From positions 344,001 to 408,000 of the forward strand of contig NC_087389.1 of the NCBI RefSeq assembly GCF_963675165.1: DNA of 64,000 nucleotides, read 5' to 3'. The translations under genes were made by a program, and so were the position numbers. The notes beneath the pieces were generated by a model. The model was given only the letters and a program-made list of their open reading frames with translations, searched no databases and was not told the DNA's origin. This DNA is from Halichondria panicea. Taxonomy: Eukaryota; Porifera; Demospongiae; Suberitida; Halichondriidae. Of the stretch, positions 36,189 to 46,600 are shown piece by piece. The first letter of the stretch is position 1. Each line of letters starts with the position of its first letter.

Positions 36189-39100
36189 CACACACACACA
36201 CACACAGATAGTGGTAATGGCTTGTCGAGAAATAGAGAATGCGAAGCCCAAGTGCGAGTGCTACTGGCCAGACAAGAATTCCACTAGAGACTTTGCTGGC
36301 ATTTCTGTCACTACTGTAAGCTCATCATGCAATCTCTATAGGGGAAGACTTTACACATCGTACTTGTGTTTTAATGTTAATTTCCTACTTGTTTCCTTAA
36401 TGCCCACTTAGTCACTGATCCATTATCATATTATAGTTGTGTATAGGAGATAAATTATTGCTGTTGTTTGCTGTTGACCCCCCTCCCCTCCACACACAGA
36501 TTGCCGAGGAGAACAAATCCAATGATTTCGTAGTGAGGGACTTCCTTGTCAAGTGCGGAGGGGTGAGTCTGTAGCAGCTGGTGGCAGGAATCGTTAGTGG
36601 AACTACAGCGTGTGCAAAACCATAACAACAGCTAGTAGACATGCTCTGTGATTGTATACAATATACTGACCACTCCCCCACCCCCTCAGGAGGAGCAGAG
36701 TATACGTCAGTACCACTACACAGCATGGCCGGATCACGGGAAACCCTCCTCCTCTGAGCCTGTCATCAAGATGCTCGAGATGGTTCATGATCATCGCCGT
36801 ACCAACGACATACCACTGCTCTTCCACTGCAGGTCAGACAGGCCACCAATGTGTAGTTAGTACAGTACTTACCACTGTACACACATGAGCAGGATGTGGC
36901 AGCTGGTTTAGAGTTACTCATAGCTGTGCTAGTTAAGGTGTAAGGTCATATATTATGTCATATATAGTTTCTGTTTCACTCTACCATCATTCTGTCTATG
37001 TTGTGTCACTATATCAGTATTATTCATACCCCCTGCAGTGCTGGGTGTGGTCGAACAGGAACAATGATAGCCATAGACATAGCCAGGACCATGTTCATTG
37101 GCAAGGTAACACTAGAGCCACTTGAAATTTGTCCTGTTGGTAATATTGTTGACTCAAGACTTCTCTGCCTTACCTCCCCCAGTCCTTGTCGGAGAGCTTC
37201 AGTATCCACAATCTGGTGGAGAGGATGCGCACTCAGCGACCCTCCATGGTCCAAGCCAAGGATCAGTATCATTTCGTTCACGATGTAGTGGCCGAGTTAG
37301 CGAGGAGAGCTCTCGGCTTCAACCCAACACTTCCGGCCAAGCCACAGCCTTCAAACATGGTGAATAATGTATCAAATCTTGATTGTGATTGAACTTGATT
37401 GAACTAGAGCTGCTATTGCATACAGACATCATTTGCTACTTGTTCTGTTGCTGTTGTTTACCACATTCTCATGTCTCCAGGTAGTCAGTGAGACCTCTGA
37501 CGGAGTATACGAGAATGCCTCCTCGTACAACTCCCTCCCCTCGTCCACGTCCCCAGAAACCCCCTCCAGTGAACCAGAGGACTCTACAAAGGCCGATACC
37601 CCCACCCCCCACAAACTGGGCGTTTCCCCAGCACCGTCACCACACACCCGGAGACCAGTTGCCAGACAGAGGAGCAATCCGATCAAATCATCAAAAGATC
37701 CACATGATCCGAAATATGAGAATGTGCCGTCAGCATCGGAGCCACCTGTACCACCGATCAAACCATCGTCAATTGCACCTGTACCCAGCCCAAAGCCAAG
37801 AACTAGAGGATTGAAATCAAAGGACCCCCCTCCGGCAAGAAGCCCCAAACCAGTGAGAGCAGAACACTCACCACCTGCTAAGAAACAACCACCACCACCA
37901 CCGCCTCATAAACCACAGAAATCACCCCCCACTCCACCTCGAACATCGACTCCTGTCAAGCCGAAGGAGGAAATTCGTCCCTTGTCCTCTCACGGTAACG
38001 ATGGTGCCTACAGTGTCGTGGATATGTCTCAGATCACTGACACAGGGCCAAGCATTGAGGTGGTTAACGAGAGAAATGGGCGAAGGACCCCACTGGCCAC
38101 GATTGAAGATCAAATGGAAAAGACGGGGCAAATGGACGTGAGCAAGTCGAGCAGCATCATGGACACGGTGAGTGAACTGGAATTTCTTGTTTGTGGGCTA
38201 GCTGAAGCTACAGTGTTTTTTACAATTCTGTCTGCGTGTCATTTGCTTCATATGCAAATATTATTCTCAACTGTACTCGCTGTCTTTCATATCTACCCCC
38301 CCCCCCACACACACACGCACACACTGTTTAGCTGCTCTCTCTGGTGGGTGATGAAGTCATTACTGAGGTAGAGGTCCGAGAACAAGAAGATACTCCGCCA
38401 AGCCCCCCTCCCGTCATTGGTCGACGGACCATGAGCATGATGAGTGATGCAGAGCCTCCTCCGGATATTCCCGTACGAACTGAGGCCAGTTACCAACTTG
38501 TTGTGGGGGCAATACCAGAGTTGGCTGAGGGCTACGACACAATCGGAGCCCATGATGATGATGGGTTTGGGGGTAACATGGATTATGAGCTTGTCCCAGC
38601 ACCTACTAAAGTTGTCAAAGATGTACCAGTGTCTGTGTACGAGGCTCCCACTCCATGTAAGCTATTCACACAATATATAGTACAGACGTTTCACTACACT
38701 CCCTCTTGTAGTATCCAAGAGGGTGAGTAACTCCCCACCCCCCTTGCCGGCTGACAGACCACGCAAGTCCCCCTCCATGGAGCTACTGGGTGTGTCTAAC
38801 TCAACGACCCTCCCCTCCGCTGGACCCAAGTCTCCTCGGGGTACTTCAACACGCAGCAAACTCGGCAAATTGTTCAAGAGTACACTTATTAGGGTGAGTA
38901 CCACCATACCATTTATGTTAATGTTTGGTCTCTCCCAATATTATACATACACAACCTTATTACTTTGCATAAAGTCCTTTCATTAGAAGGGTGTGTAAGT
39001 ATGTGTAGTCTAGTCTACATTGCATCGTCAGTAAGCACGGTTTTCAGTTGAATATTAGTTAGAGATGTTCAAACGCTATCGTGTCCCAAAGCATCTCCAC

Positions 39101-39699
39101 ATTATCTCACAGACTGAAAAGAAGAAAGTGTCTACCACTGACATCACTGGTCCAGTGGGAGCAGTGGGGGCAGTCAAGACATCTGGATTGGGTCAGTCAA
39201 ACATTTCAGCTAGGCAGTTGTTAGTTAATATTTTGTACTGTGCATAATTATTGTACATGTTGTTATGCCTCGGGGCGTATACTGTATAGCTGGCTGTGTG
39301 TCTATTTACAGACAGCTGTAAAATCTTAGTCATGTACATTCTCTCATTGCAATCCCACTGTGATTCATGTGCCTCCCTCCCTCTCTCCCTACAGCTCGCT
39401 CCCCCAGTGACCACGGGTCCAGTAGCTCCTCATCACGCCCCTCACCCTCTCACTCCACCTCCTCCTTCTTAGCCAACGCCAGATACAACTTCCCAGGAGA
39501 GCTAGGTGCGTCACATGACATGTACATGTAGTTATACCTATCAACATTGTAGCCTAATTATGACTTGGTTAATTCATCCTATAAAGTATTTCCTTTCTTC
39601 CCTCTCTTAGGTTATGGCATTCGCATCTGTAAGCCAGCTGGCCCTAGGCAAGAACCCAATGGTTGGAAAGTTCGAACACTAACAAACAGTGTAGCATAG
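34475..39699 (+). CDS. PTPN12: PTP-PEST family tyrosine phosphatase (PTPN12/PTPN22 type)
   Basis: Fifteen exons (34475-34555, 34956-35064, 35416-35492, 35892-35987, 36208-36315, 36500-36562, 36690-36832, 37039-37105, 37183-37359, 37481-38167, 38332-38656, 38712-38893, 39113-39191, 39395-39505, 39611-39699) give 797 residues. The N-terminal 305 or so residues are a classical tyrosine-phosphatase domain: KKNRFKDILPFEYTRV, SDYINANYI, the WPD loop WPDHG, and the active-site loop HCSAGCGRTG, which is split by intron 7. IVVMACREIE and CECYWP are characteristic of the PEST subfamily. The C-terminal half is Pro/Ser/Thr-rich with many PxxP sites, as in PTP-PEST. The last residues, GYGIRICKPAGPRQEPNGW, match the C-terminal homology motif that binds PSTPIP adaptors. 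It should be a cytosolic regulator of cytoskeletal tyrosine phosphorylation. The symbol denotes the family. Confidence 0.92.
36094..36206. repeat. (CA)n microsatellite with CCCC interruptions
   Basis: About 113 bases of CA repeat, broken regularly by CCCCA, end at the acceptor of phosphatase exon 5, which begins at 36208. The repeat thus also forms the polypyrimidine-poor 3' end of that intron. Confidence 0.9.
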
Positions 39700-40161
39700 C
39701 AACACAACTCTTGCACAGAATTACGATAGATAATTATAGTCGTTTGTTATGTTCTGTGTTCTGTGACAGTTTTAGATTGTGTGTACTTTTACACTTCTTT
39801 GTACGGATTTTCTGACTTTATGTACAGTATGTAGCAGAGTGTTTATTACATCATGTCAGTTCAATTACAATAGAAAATATTTATTATCAGTACAATTGTA
39901 CATGAAGGTGAAGTGACAAAGTCATCATGAGTACACTGACACAGTGCGCTTGAGGTGTACTCAATCATGTGAGACTTCTTACACAGAAATAAATAAACTT
40001 ATAGACCTTGTGAACATTGAGAGTGTACAATAACAGCTTCCAGCACACACCCACTGAAACAGCTTGAGGTGTGAGCTATCATGAATTGTACTCTATGTTG
40101 AGTTAAAATATATTATATGGTATGAGTGTTTCTGGGCCAACACACAGCTGACCCTCTAGCG
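39700..40161. other. Convergent 3' UTR region (phosphatase and selenoprotein gene)
   Basis: These 462 bases hold both 3' UTRs. A plus-strand poly(A) signal AATAAA lies at 39988-39993. The minus-strand signal AATAAA reads from 39847 to 39842. The transcripts should therefore overlap by roughly 150 bases, while the SECIS at 40021-40093 stays outside the predicted overlap. Confidence 0.6.
40021..40093 (-). promoter_or_regulatory. SECIS element (form 2) in the 3' UTR
   Basis: On the minus strand the order is: helix I GAGTACAAT pairing with ATTGTACACTC; the 5' core ATGA (40082-40079); helix II AGCTCACACCT pairing with GGGTGTGTGCT (eleven pairs including one U-U mismatch and one G-U); an unpaired AA (40065-40064), 13 bases after ATGA; a mini-stem CTG-TTT-CAG; and the 3' core GA (40040-40039). 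This is the complete set of eukaryotic SECIS features, including the sheared G-A quartet and the extra apical stem of form 2. The ATGA core begins 80 bases past the TGA at the end of the small gene's frame. SECIS elements bind SBP2 and direct selenocysteine insertion at UGA. Confidence 0.88.
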
Positions 40162-40483
40162 TCATCCATACGAGTCACGCTGTTGGAGCGCCTCATACGC
40201 CCTGTCCTCTTGCTCCCTCCGCTTTCGTTCATCCTTTGTTTCCTCGTACCCTCCGGCGTCAATCCCATTGGTCGTCTTCATAGCCTCGTCGTCACCCTCC
40301 CCCTTGCCAGTGCACTTGTAGAAACACTTGGCAATTTGTTTGCCCACGTACTCGCAGGCTGGAGGTGAAATATTGATAGGAAAATTAATGCAAATGTTTA
40401 TAATTATAGCTTGTTGTATATAGATTATCAGCCAAACAAAAATTAATACTAGAACACTCACCTCCAATTATTACTCAGCACAT
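40162..40483 (-). CDS. Predicted small selenoprotein, selenocysteine at residue 3
   Basis: Two exons, 40462-40483 and 40162-40358, are joined by a strong GAG|GTGAGT donor and a CTCCAG acceptor. The frame starts ATG TGC TGA and continues without interruption for 72 codons to a terminal TGA. With UGA read as selenocysteine (U) the N-terminus is MCUVIIGACEYVGKQIAKC, followed by FYKCTGKGEGDDE and a charged helix ending RREQEDRAYEALQQRDSYG. No other in-frame start reaches the Cys-rich part, and an in-frame stop lies upstream of the ATG. A full SECIS lies just downstream in the 3' UTR. The adjacent Cys-Sec pair suggests redox or metal chemistry; the clustered cysteines could also be lipidated. I do not recognise the family. 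If the last TGA is also read, the product gains Sec-Arg before TAG (to 40156). Confidence 0.75.
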
Positions 40484-40921
40484 CTTATATGAGTCTAAGA
40501 ACGGAGTTAATAGTCAGCAATAATAGCAGAGAAGAGAGTAGAAATAGTTAATTGGCCTTACGTACTTGTGTGATCACTATCTGGTACTGAATCATCATGT
40601 GATTGTAAACAAACATTGATATCTGCGCATGACAATTAATATAATTTATGTTGACGTTGTGGGTTCGGGTGGCCCAGCGGTTAAAGCGTTGAGGTTAAGA
40701 TCGAAGGTTGCGAGTTCGAATCCGATCAACAGCAGAGTTTTCGGTTTACGATATCATCACACTCAAACAATTATTACAAGCGTCACTAACTACTAAAAGT
40801 AAGCCTTACTTTGTAAGGTAAAGGTAAGTAAGGTTTGATAGAAGAAGGTAATGACACGCAGCAATTAATCGTAAATCGCAAATTAATCGTAAATTGGAAT
40901 AATGAAAAAAGAAGTATTCGT
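40484..40921. other. Intergenic region upstream of the selenoprotein gene
   Basis: These 438 bases lie between the 3' end of PQBP1 and the start of the selenoprotein gene, both on the minus strand. They hold the tRNA-related repeat at 40669-40725, AT-rich direct repeats around AAGTAAGG and AATCGTAAATTG, and presumably the selenoprotein promoter. No other gene is seen. Confidence 0.5.
40669..40725 (+). repeat. tRNA-derived sequence (SINE head or tRNA pseudogene)
   Basis: An A-box match TGGCCCAGCGG (40670-40680) and a B-box match AGTTCGAATCC (40713-40723) have the spacing of an internal RNA polymerase III promoter. The flanks do not pair into a tRNA acceptor stem, so a functional tRNA is unlikely. 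Confidence 0.55.
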
Positions 40922-42547
40922 TCAATTTTGTGCTTTTTGATTAGCTCTTAAAATGTCTCCAGGACTAGGATAGGGTCTCTGTTGATACAGCGGCCCACTT
41001 GCAGTGCTGTCAACTCCTGTTTTTGCATCACCAGATACCTCTAGCCCAGACTTCCACGATCCTCTGTGTGTATGGGGGTAGCCATGATTATTAAATAGTA
41101 CTATCAAATAGGAGCTAAAAATCACAATAGCAGAAGTAAATAATAGTTAGACACTGTTTTGGAGGTGTCTATGGGATTTAGAAGTCCAAAGGCACTGATT
41201 TAGTATCCCGAGCGTAGCGAGGGTACTAAAGTGGCTGAAGGCTTCTAAATCACATGGACACCGACAAAACAGTGTCTAACTCATTTAGATACTAGTGTGG
41301 ATGCACAAACTGCTTGACTACAATACAATTACTTGACAACGGAATACTAGGTATACTAAGTAAATTTGCAGGTATACTAAGTCCCATAGTATACCTGCTC
41401 TGAGGCACTTTCCCCATGTACTTCCCATGTAGATCTTATCAACTAGTGTCTAATGTTCGTTAGAACGCACTAACATTACCTGGTACAAGTCATATATCTC
41501 AGTTACAGCTTTTTATAATTATAGGCTGTTTAATTAAAATAATAAATAGCTCAGCTTTAATTAAAGATTAATGTAACTATTTTCTAGCATATACTCACCT
41601 TGGTATTTCTGAGTACGATGCAGGGTCCATTGGGTCGAGATCCCCATCATCATTATCACGACCTTTGTACCCTAAATATGCAGCATTCATATCACTCAAT
41701 CACATCACAAAACACACTCACTTTTACTCCTCTCGGGCTTGCTATACGGTGCTGGCCTCTTCTTGTCTTTTGCTGCCTTTGCGATCAAGTTATCTTCCAG
41801 TGGTGACTGGATCTCCTCAACAGGCTAAGGGTGTGGGAGGAAGTTAATATATTGGTAATCAAACATACGTAACAATATTCGCTCACTGGAGGTCTTTCGT
41901 TGTTTTCTGGGCTCTCATTATTTTCAGGTGCATTCAGAAATTGTGCTGCATAACAAAGTTCACAGTACAAAGGTCACAGTACACATCTACTCCAATGGTA
42001 CAATTACAATGTGATGACAACTTACTTCCATTGGGTGGATACCATGTTACTTCATTCGACTTGGTGTTCCAAAAATAGCTATGTATAATCCCTATAAATA
42101 CAAAACACAGCTATAATACATTTTTACCTTTTGTCATCTTTTACTTTCTTCCAGTTGGCGGGTAAGATGATGTTCACTCTTGCAGAGCTCAACTGTGTAA
42201 ACTTAATCACATGATACACGCACGCGCACACACATGTGAGATACAAACCTCAATGCCGTGTTTGTCCACACAGAATTGTGAGCATTGATGGTACAGATTG
42301 TCTTGATTGGGGCATACGGGTTTGGACGGCTGCTTGTTCTCATCAGTAGGCTCTGCTGATGCTGCATGAGATCATAATTATTCTGACGGTATGTACAATG
42401 TATCACACCACTGCACTGTACTACAAAATGATGTGCATCTATTCAGTATGGAAACACTGAGCTCACAAGGTAATACTCACGGGCACTGGGTCCTTTGATC
42501 AGCCCTTTCTTTGCTAGTCTAGCCTGAAGGGCGGCTGTGAGAGGCAT
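40922..42547 (-). CDS. PQBP1: Polyglutamine-binding protein 1 (WW-domain splicing factor)
   Basis: Eight exons (42481-42547, 42249-42361, 42128-42192, 42026-42078, 41887-41945, 41722-41824, 41599-41671, 40922-41063) encode 224 residues; human has 265. The N-terminus [18 protein letters not shown] matches human MPLPVALQTRLAKRGILK. A WW domain lies near residues 70-105 ([11 protein letters not shown] with second tryptophan in EVTWYPPNG). The C-terminus is diagnostic: [16 protein letters not shown] then [19 protein letters not shown], the intrinsically disordered segment that wraps around the U5 spliceosomal protein TXNL4A. PQBP1 is a nuclear pre-mRNA splicing factor. The repetitive charged Asp-Arg region between WW and C-terminus of vertebrate PQBP1 is much shorter here. 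The gene shares a 150-bp divergent promoter with the gene at 42698. Confidence 0.94.
41145..41281. mobile_element. MITE with long terminal inverted repeats
   Basis: AGTTAGACACTGTTTTGG at the left end is mirrored by CCGACAAAACAGTGTCTAACT at the right, and complementarity continues inward through GGATTTAGAAG and CTTCTAAATC. The centre is a palindrome around TCCCGAGCGTAGCGAGGG. The whole 137 bp can fold into one hairpin. It lies in the PQBP1 intron before the last exon. It has no coding capacity, as expected of a non-autonomous DNA transposon. Confidence 0.85.
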
Positions 42548-42697
42548 GACTCTTCTTCATGAATTCTGTGAGAGTTGCTAGTTCCAAGAGAAGTGCACCA
42601 CACTGGCCCAAGGCCAAAGGGGAGGGGCTGAGCAGGTGCCTAGCACTTGCAACTCAACTTGCACAGCATTTTCACTAGCACTGTCGCTGTACTGGTG
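42548..42697. promoter_or_regulatory. Divergent promoter region of PQBP1 and the 221-residue gene
   Basis: These 150 bases separate divergent start codons. The short repeat TAGCACT/TAGCACTTGCA and a CACTAGCACTGTCG stretch are visible; no TATA box is seen. Promoter function is inferred from the arrangement. Confidence 0.45.
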
Positions 42698-43467
42698 ATG
42701 GCGTCCAGGCTTGACGATACAGACTGCCATACTGTACTGTTCATGAAAAGAGGGTCAGAATTTGTTCCCTATCACAGGCCAAAGAAATTTCCACTCTCTC
42801 TAGAAAGGTCTGTTTTAGCATAGAATTTTAGTATCCAATTTCATATGCTCCCTTTCAGGCATAGATTGCTGAAGGAGAATGCCTACAGTTACCGTCAGAG
42901 CAGTTGCGATGTGATAACCCAACGTCTGGAGCCATCTCTGATAGAGCCGTGGCTGGACTATGAGGCAACCCTGTACGACCTCCCCAGACCAGGAAAACCC
43001 TCACAGAGGCAGCCAAGGAGAGAGGACAACAAACCAGGTGGGTACAAACATTTTATTTAATAACAAATGTTCCATTTTTTCCTCTCACAGACATGTCAAT
43101 GGCCTTTCCTGAGGATCTAAATATGTCATTTCACAGTGGGCTACTGGATAGTACTATGGACGTAACAAGAACTGCCGTCATGAATTCACAAGCTGTTGAA
43201 AGAAGTCAAGTGGTTGTCCCAGACCGTGATGACATGAGGGGGGAGTACAGTGAACACACGGAGTCGCTGTATCCAAGTAATGATCCGACAGACAAGAGCA
43301 GTAACCTTGTTGATAGAGGCCATAGCAACCAGATGAGGAGTGATGATGGTTTGCTACCAACACGGGTTGACCCAACAAAACAAGAACTGCCACTTCTATT
43401 CTACCCTCGTACCACCAAACAAACTCATAAATTGCCAAAGTTCTCAAAAAGACGTCGTCATGCATAA
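42698..43467 (+). CDS. Uncharacterised 221-residue protein, basic C-terminus
   Basis: Three exons (42698-42807, 42859-43037, 43091-43467) encode 221 residues in one frame, with short introns of 51 and 53 bases. I do not recognise the protein. The first 95 residues look ordered (VLFMKRGSEFVPYHRPKK, RHRLLKENAYSYRQSS, EPWLDYEATLYDLPRP), while the remainder is hydrophilic and rich in Ser, Asp, Arg and Gln, ending in KLPKFSKRRRHA, a plausible nuclear localisation signal. There is no signal peptide or membrane segment. It is transcribed away from PQBP1, a nuclear splicing factor, across 150 bases, which weakly favours a nuclear housekeeping role. No function is assigned. Confidence 0.75.
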
Positions 43468-43656
43468 ATAGTCAATTCTGTGATTAGTTCTATTCATTCA
43501 GTACATTTGCCTCCATGTATAATCGAATCAATTGTATTCTGAGGGTAAATGAGAGAATGATCTGAATGAAATGAAACACGGCAGAGGGATAAATAGAACA
43601 CAAAATAACTCAAAGCCAGGTTAATATGACAAGATGTGAATGTTGGAGAGAGTTCA

Positions 43657-46600
43657 TCAGCTACTAGAGGATTGACCTTCCATGGTGGAGGCTAACTCTT
43701 TGAACTTCTGTATAAAGTCCACACTGGTCTCCTCCAGGAACGATCTGCAAGCTGGCTCCACCTGTGTGCAGGGGCAAGCAAGTAAACAATTAACAAAAAT
43801 GCTATAATTATGACACTGAGCTACCTACTAAACACAGTACATTAATTAATTCTTAATGTACTCCTGATACTACACAAAACTTTATATGTGTTGTAAGTCT
43901 TTCAACTGGAATGATTGCCTGCTCATGCAATACCTAGGTGAAGCTAAGAGTCACTGGGAGGGTACCAGTAGAAGAACTAGACTAAGCAACTCACAGGGGC
44001 ATTGTAGGGAGGTGTCCTCCTCCTCTCTGACTGACAGTTCACATAATCCAATAGATTGCCAATTGATGACTGACTGTCCTACAACGCACAACACAATCAA
44101 GTATTAATTAGAGAAATGCTATTAATAATTACTAATCAAGACACGAACTCTACACAGAATTGAAAAATCACTCACTTCTCCTTTGTCCATATTCTTTGAT
44201 TTTTCCGGGGTCATCACGTCCTTGAGTTGAGTGAACATATCAGTGAAGTCAATGTGCTCAAACACGTCTCCATTGTCAGCCACCTGCTTGAAATTTGAAT
44301 CAGTGAGTGTACCCAGAATGTCTGTGAAGGAGGTGCTGGACATATCGTTGAGGAACGGCAGCTGGCTGTCCTCTGGGGAGGAGTTGGGCACCACGTCTCT
44401 AGTACCTGGTGAATAAAATACCAAATTAAAACTTACTACACGTACATGTATATACAACGAAACACATGGGCCATTAAAATTGTAGTAAAACCCAGTAAAA
44501 TGTTCAAACTACACACATGTATAAGCTGGTAATAAATGTGTACATGCATCACATGCAGTCATGTGATGTAGTGGGAGCTGGTTACAGTTTTTAATACACT
44601 CATAGAGTCAACAAAGTAGCACTAAAACACATTCCAACACACACCAGCCTGGTCATCTTTATGCTCTGTGCCATCTCCTTCATTATCCCCAGGGTGCTCA
44701 TTAGGTGGTGACTCCTGGCTGGGACCAGCTGATGTGAGGAAAGAGTTGCCCAGTGCTTTAGCAAAGGTTGGCAGGACATCAGCTGTTTCCTCGGAGAGCT
44801 TCTGAATAGACTCACTAGGTTTGACTGAGCTGAGACCTTGGAGCAGCTTATTGACTGTGTCTGATGAAGTATAGAACATGTTTGAAACGCCAGTTGATTT
44901 GTCACCGCCCTCCGTTAGGAAGTTATCCAGTACAGAGGTGTGTAGGTCTCTCTCATCCATCTCTTTGTTCTGATGGCTACTGCTGCTGGCTTGAGTGGTT
45001 ATCGCTGGCTGTTTAGCTGTAGTAGTTTGAGATGTTGGTAGTTGATGGTTTGATGCTTGTTGTGCAAGCTGCACCCTCTGCTGCTGTAGCATGTAAGACT
45101 GGAGAAGTTGCAACATGATCTGTTGGTTTTGAATGAGCGTGGCTGTTGTTTTCCTGGGGGAGGAGTGTTGTGTTGCTATGGTGAGTGGAGACGTGAGGGG
45201 GGAGGAGGTCACTGGAGTGGACACCTGCACACACACAAACACAATATAATTGTACGTAGCAGTACCATAATTATAAGTAGAAGAAAAACAACTGTGTATC
45301 ACATGATCACATATAGAGGCTTTAAAGAATGTTAGTACGTACAAAAAGATGTTCTGACCTGTGTTGACGTGGTTGCAGGGGAAGTAGTGGATGGTCCATT
45401 CAGAGACTTCCCATTTCGCAGGAAGGGGAGTGGTCTCGGTACAAGCTGGTGCTGCAGATATCATAATTTATTGTATACCAACAGACAATACAACTAACAG
45501 TAACCATGGCTACAACACATTCATTTTTGAGCGGCCATACACGGATGCACTCACAGGCTGTCCAGACTTGGTTGCTGATTTCCTAATCCTCTTAGGTTTT
45601 TTAAATGGTTTGAGTGCAGACATTATGGAGACCACTGGCTGTGACTCTCTCCTGTGGGAAATACATGTAGTCAGTGTACACATGCAATAAATACGATAGT
45701 AATAACCTCTTACCCATCTGATTGTGCCGCCTTGGGAACAAGAGGCACGTTGGGTAGCGTGACAAACGGTGATGCTGTGACAGGAGTGGAGGGGGCAACT
45801 CGAGGTTGTATCCTGTGAACACCAGGTGGGAGAGAAGTGGCTGCAATCAGAGGCACAGCTGGAGAGCTCAGAACACACCCACTGGACACGGCATCTCCTG
45901 CAGTATACCGTATAGCAGGTAATTTTTGTTAGTATAAATTTTCGTACAAACTACCCATTAAATATTCGTACAGCTCAGGATAGTGACGTTGCAGTAGAAT
46001 AATATAATTTGTTTTCATAATTATGATGCTCTTCAATACAAAATATACAAAAATTTCCACAATACGAAAATAACTCGCTATACAGTATACCAAACTGGAT
46101 TCATAAGGGAACAGTTTTTACTCTAGCTATAGTACCTGTGGGTGGAGTCAAGCAAGGAGTGGTTGATGGAGAGGGAACAGGTGATGGTTTGGGTAGGAGG
46201 GACTGGAGCTTGAAGTTAGCAAAGGAACCGATAGACTGAGGAGAGGAGAGCTGGACCACCTGAGTTGTGGACGTCTTGTTCCCAACCTTTAAAGTCAACA
46301 CTTTAGGAGACGAAGTACTACAGGATGAAGTGGCTGTGGCTGGAGCTGTGTGAGTGGTGGTGTGAAAACGATGATGAATTGTAAACTCAATCAAACAGAG
46401 CTACTCAACACAGCTTCTTGTTGAAATACATATGTGGTGTTCTAAAATAGATAGCCCCATCAACTACTCACAGTTGGCAGTAGTGTCTGTGGTATCAAAT
46501 GAGAGGTGGACACGCTTGATTACTCGACTGGGCGTGGTCTGCTTGAAAGGAGATTTTGTTTTGAGATGCCGATACTTTGAGAGGGGGGACTTGTGAGGGG

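Noticed and set aside
37429-37848. 139-residue antisense frame opposite the phosphatase tail
   Set aside because: It is a shadow of the Pro/Ser-rich coding exon: Gly-rich low complexity, no splice context. The same applies to 14038-14415 opposite the scaffold tail.
34475-39699. The tyrosine phosphatase could be the missing C-terminal half of the PTPN13-like scaffold
   Set aside because: It has its own ATG, lies 20 kb away beyond genes on the other strand, has PEST-type features and ends with the PTP-PEST C-terminal homology motif. It is a separate family.
40481-40483. The in-frame TGA of the small gene as a sequencing error or pseudogene stop
   Set aside because: A complete SECIS immediately downstream and intact splice sites make recoding the better explanation, though sequence confirmation is still desirable.
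40669-40725. Functional tRNA gene
   Set aside because: A-box and B-box are present but the flanks do not form an acceptor stem. It is more likely a SINE head or pseudogene.
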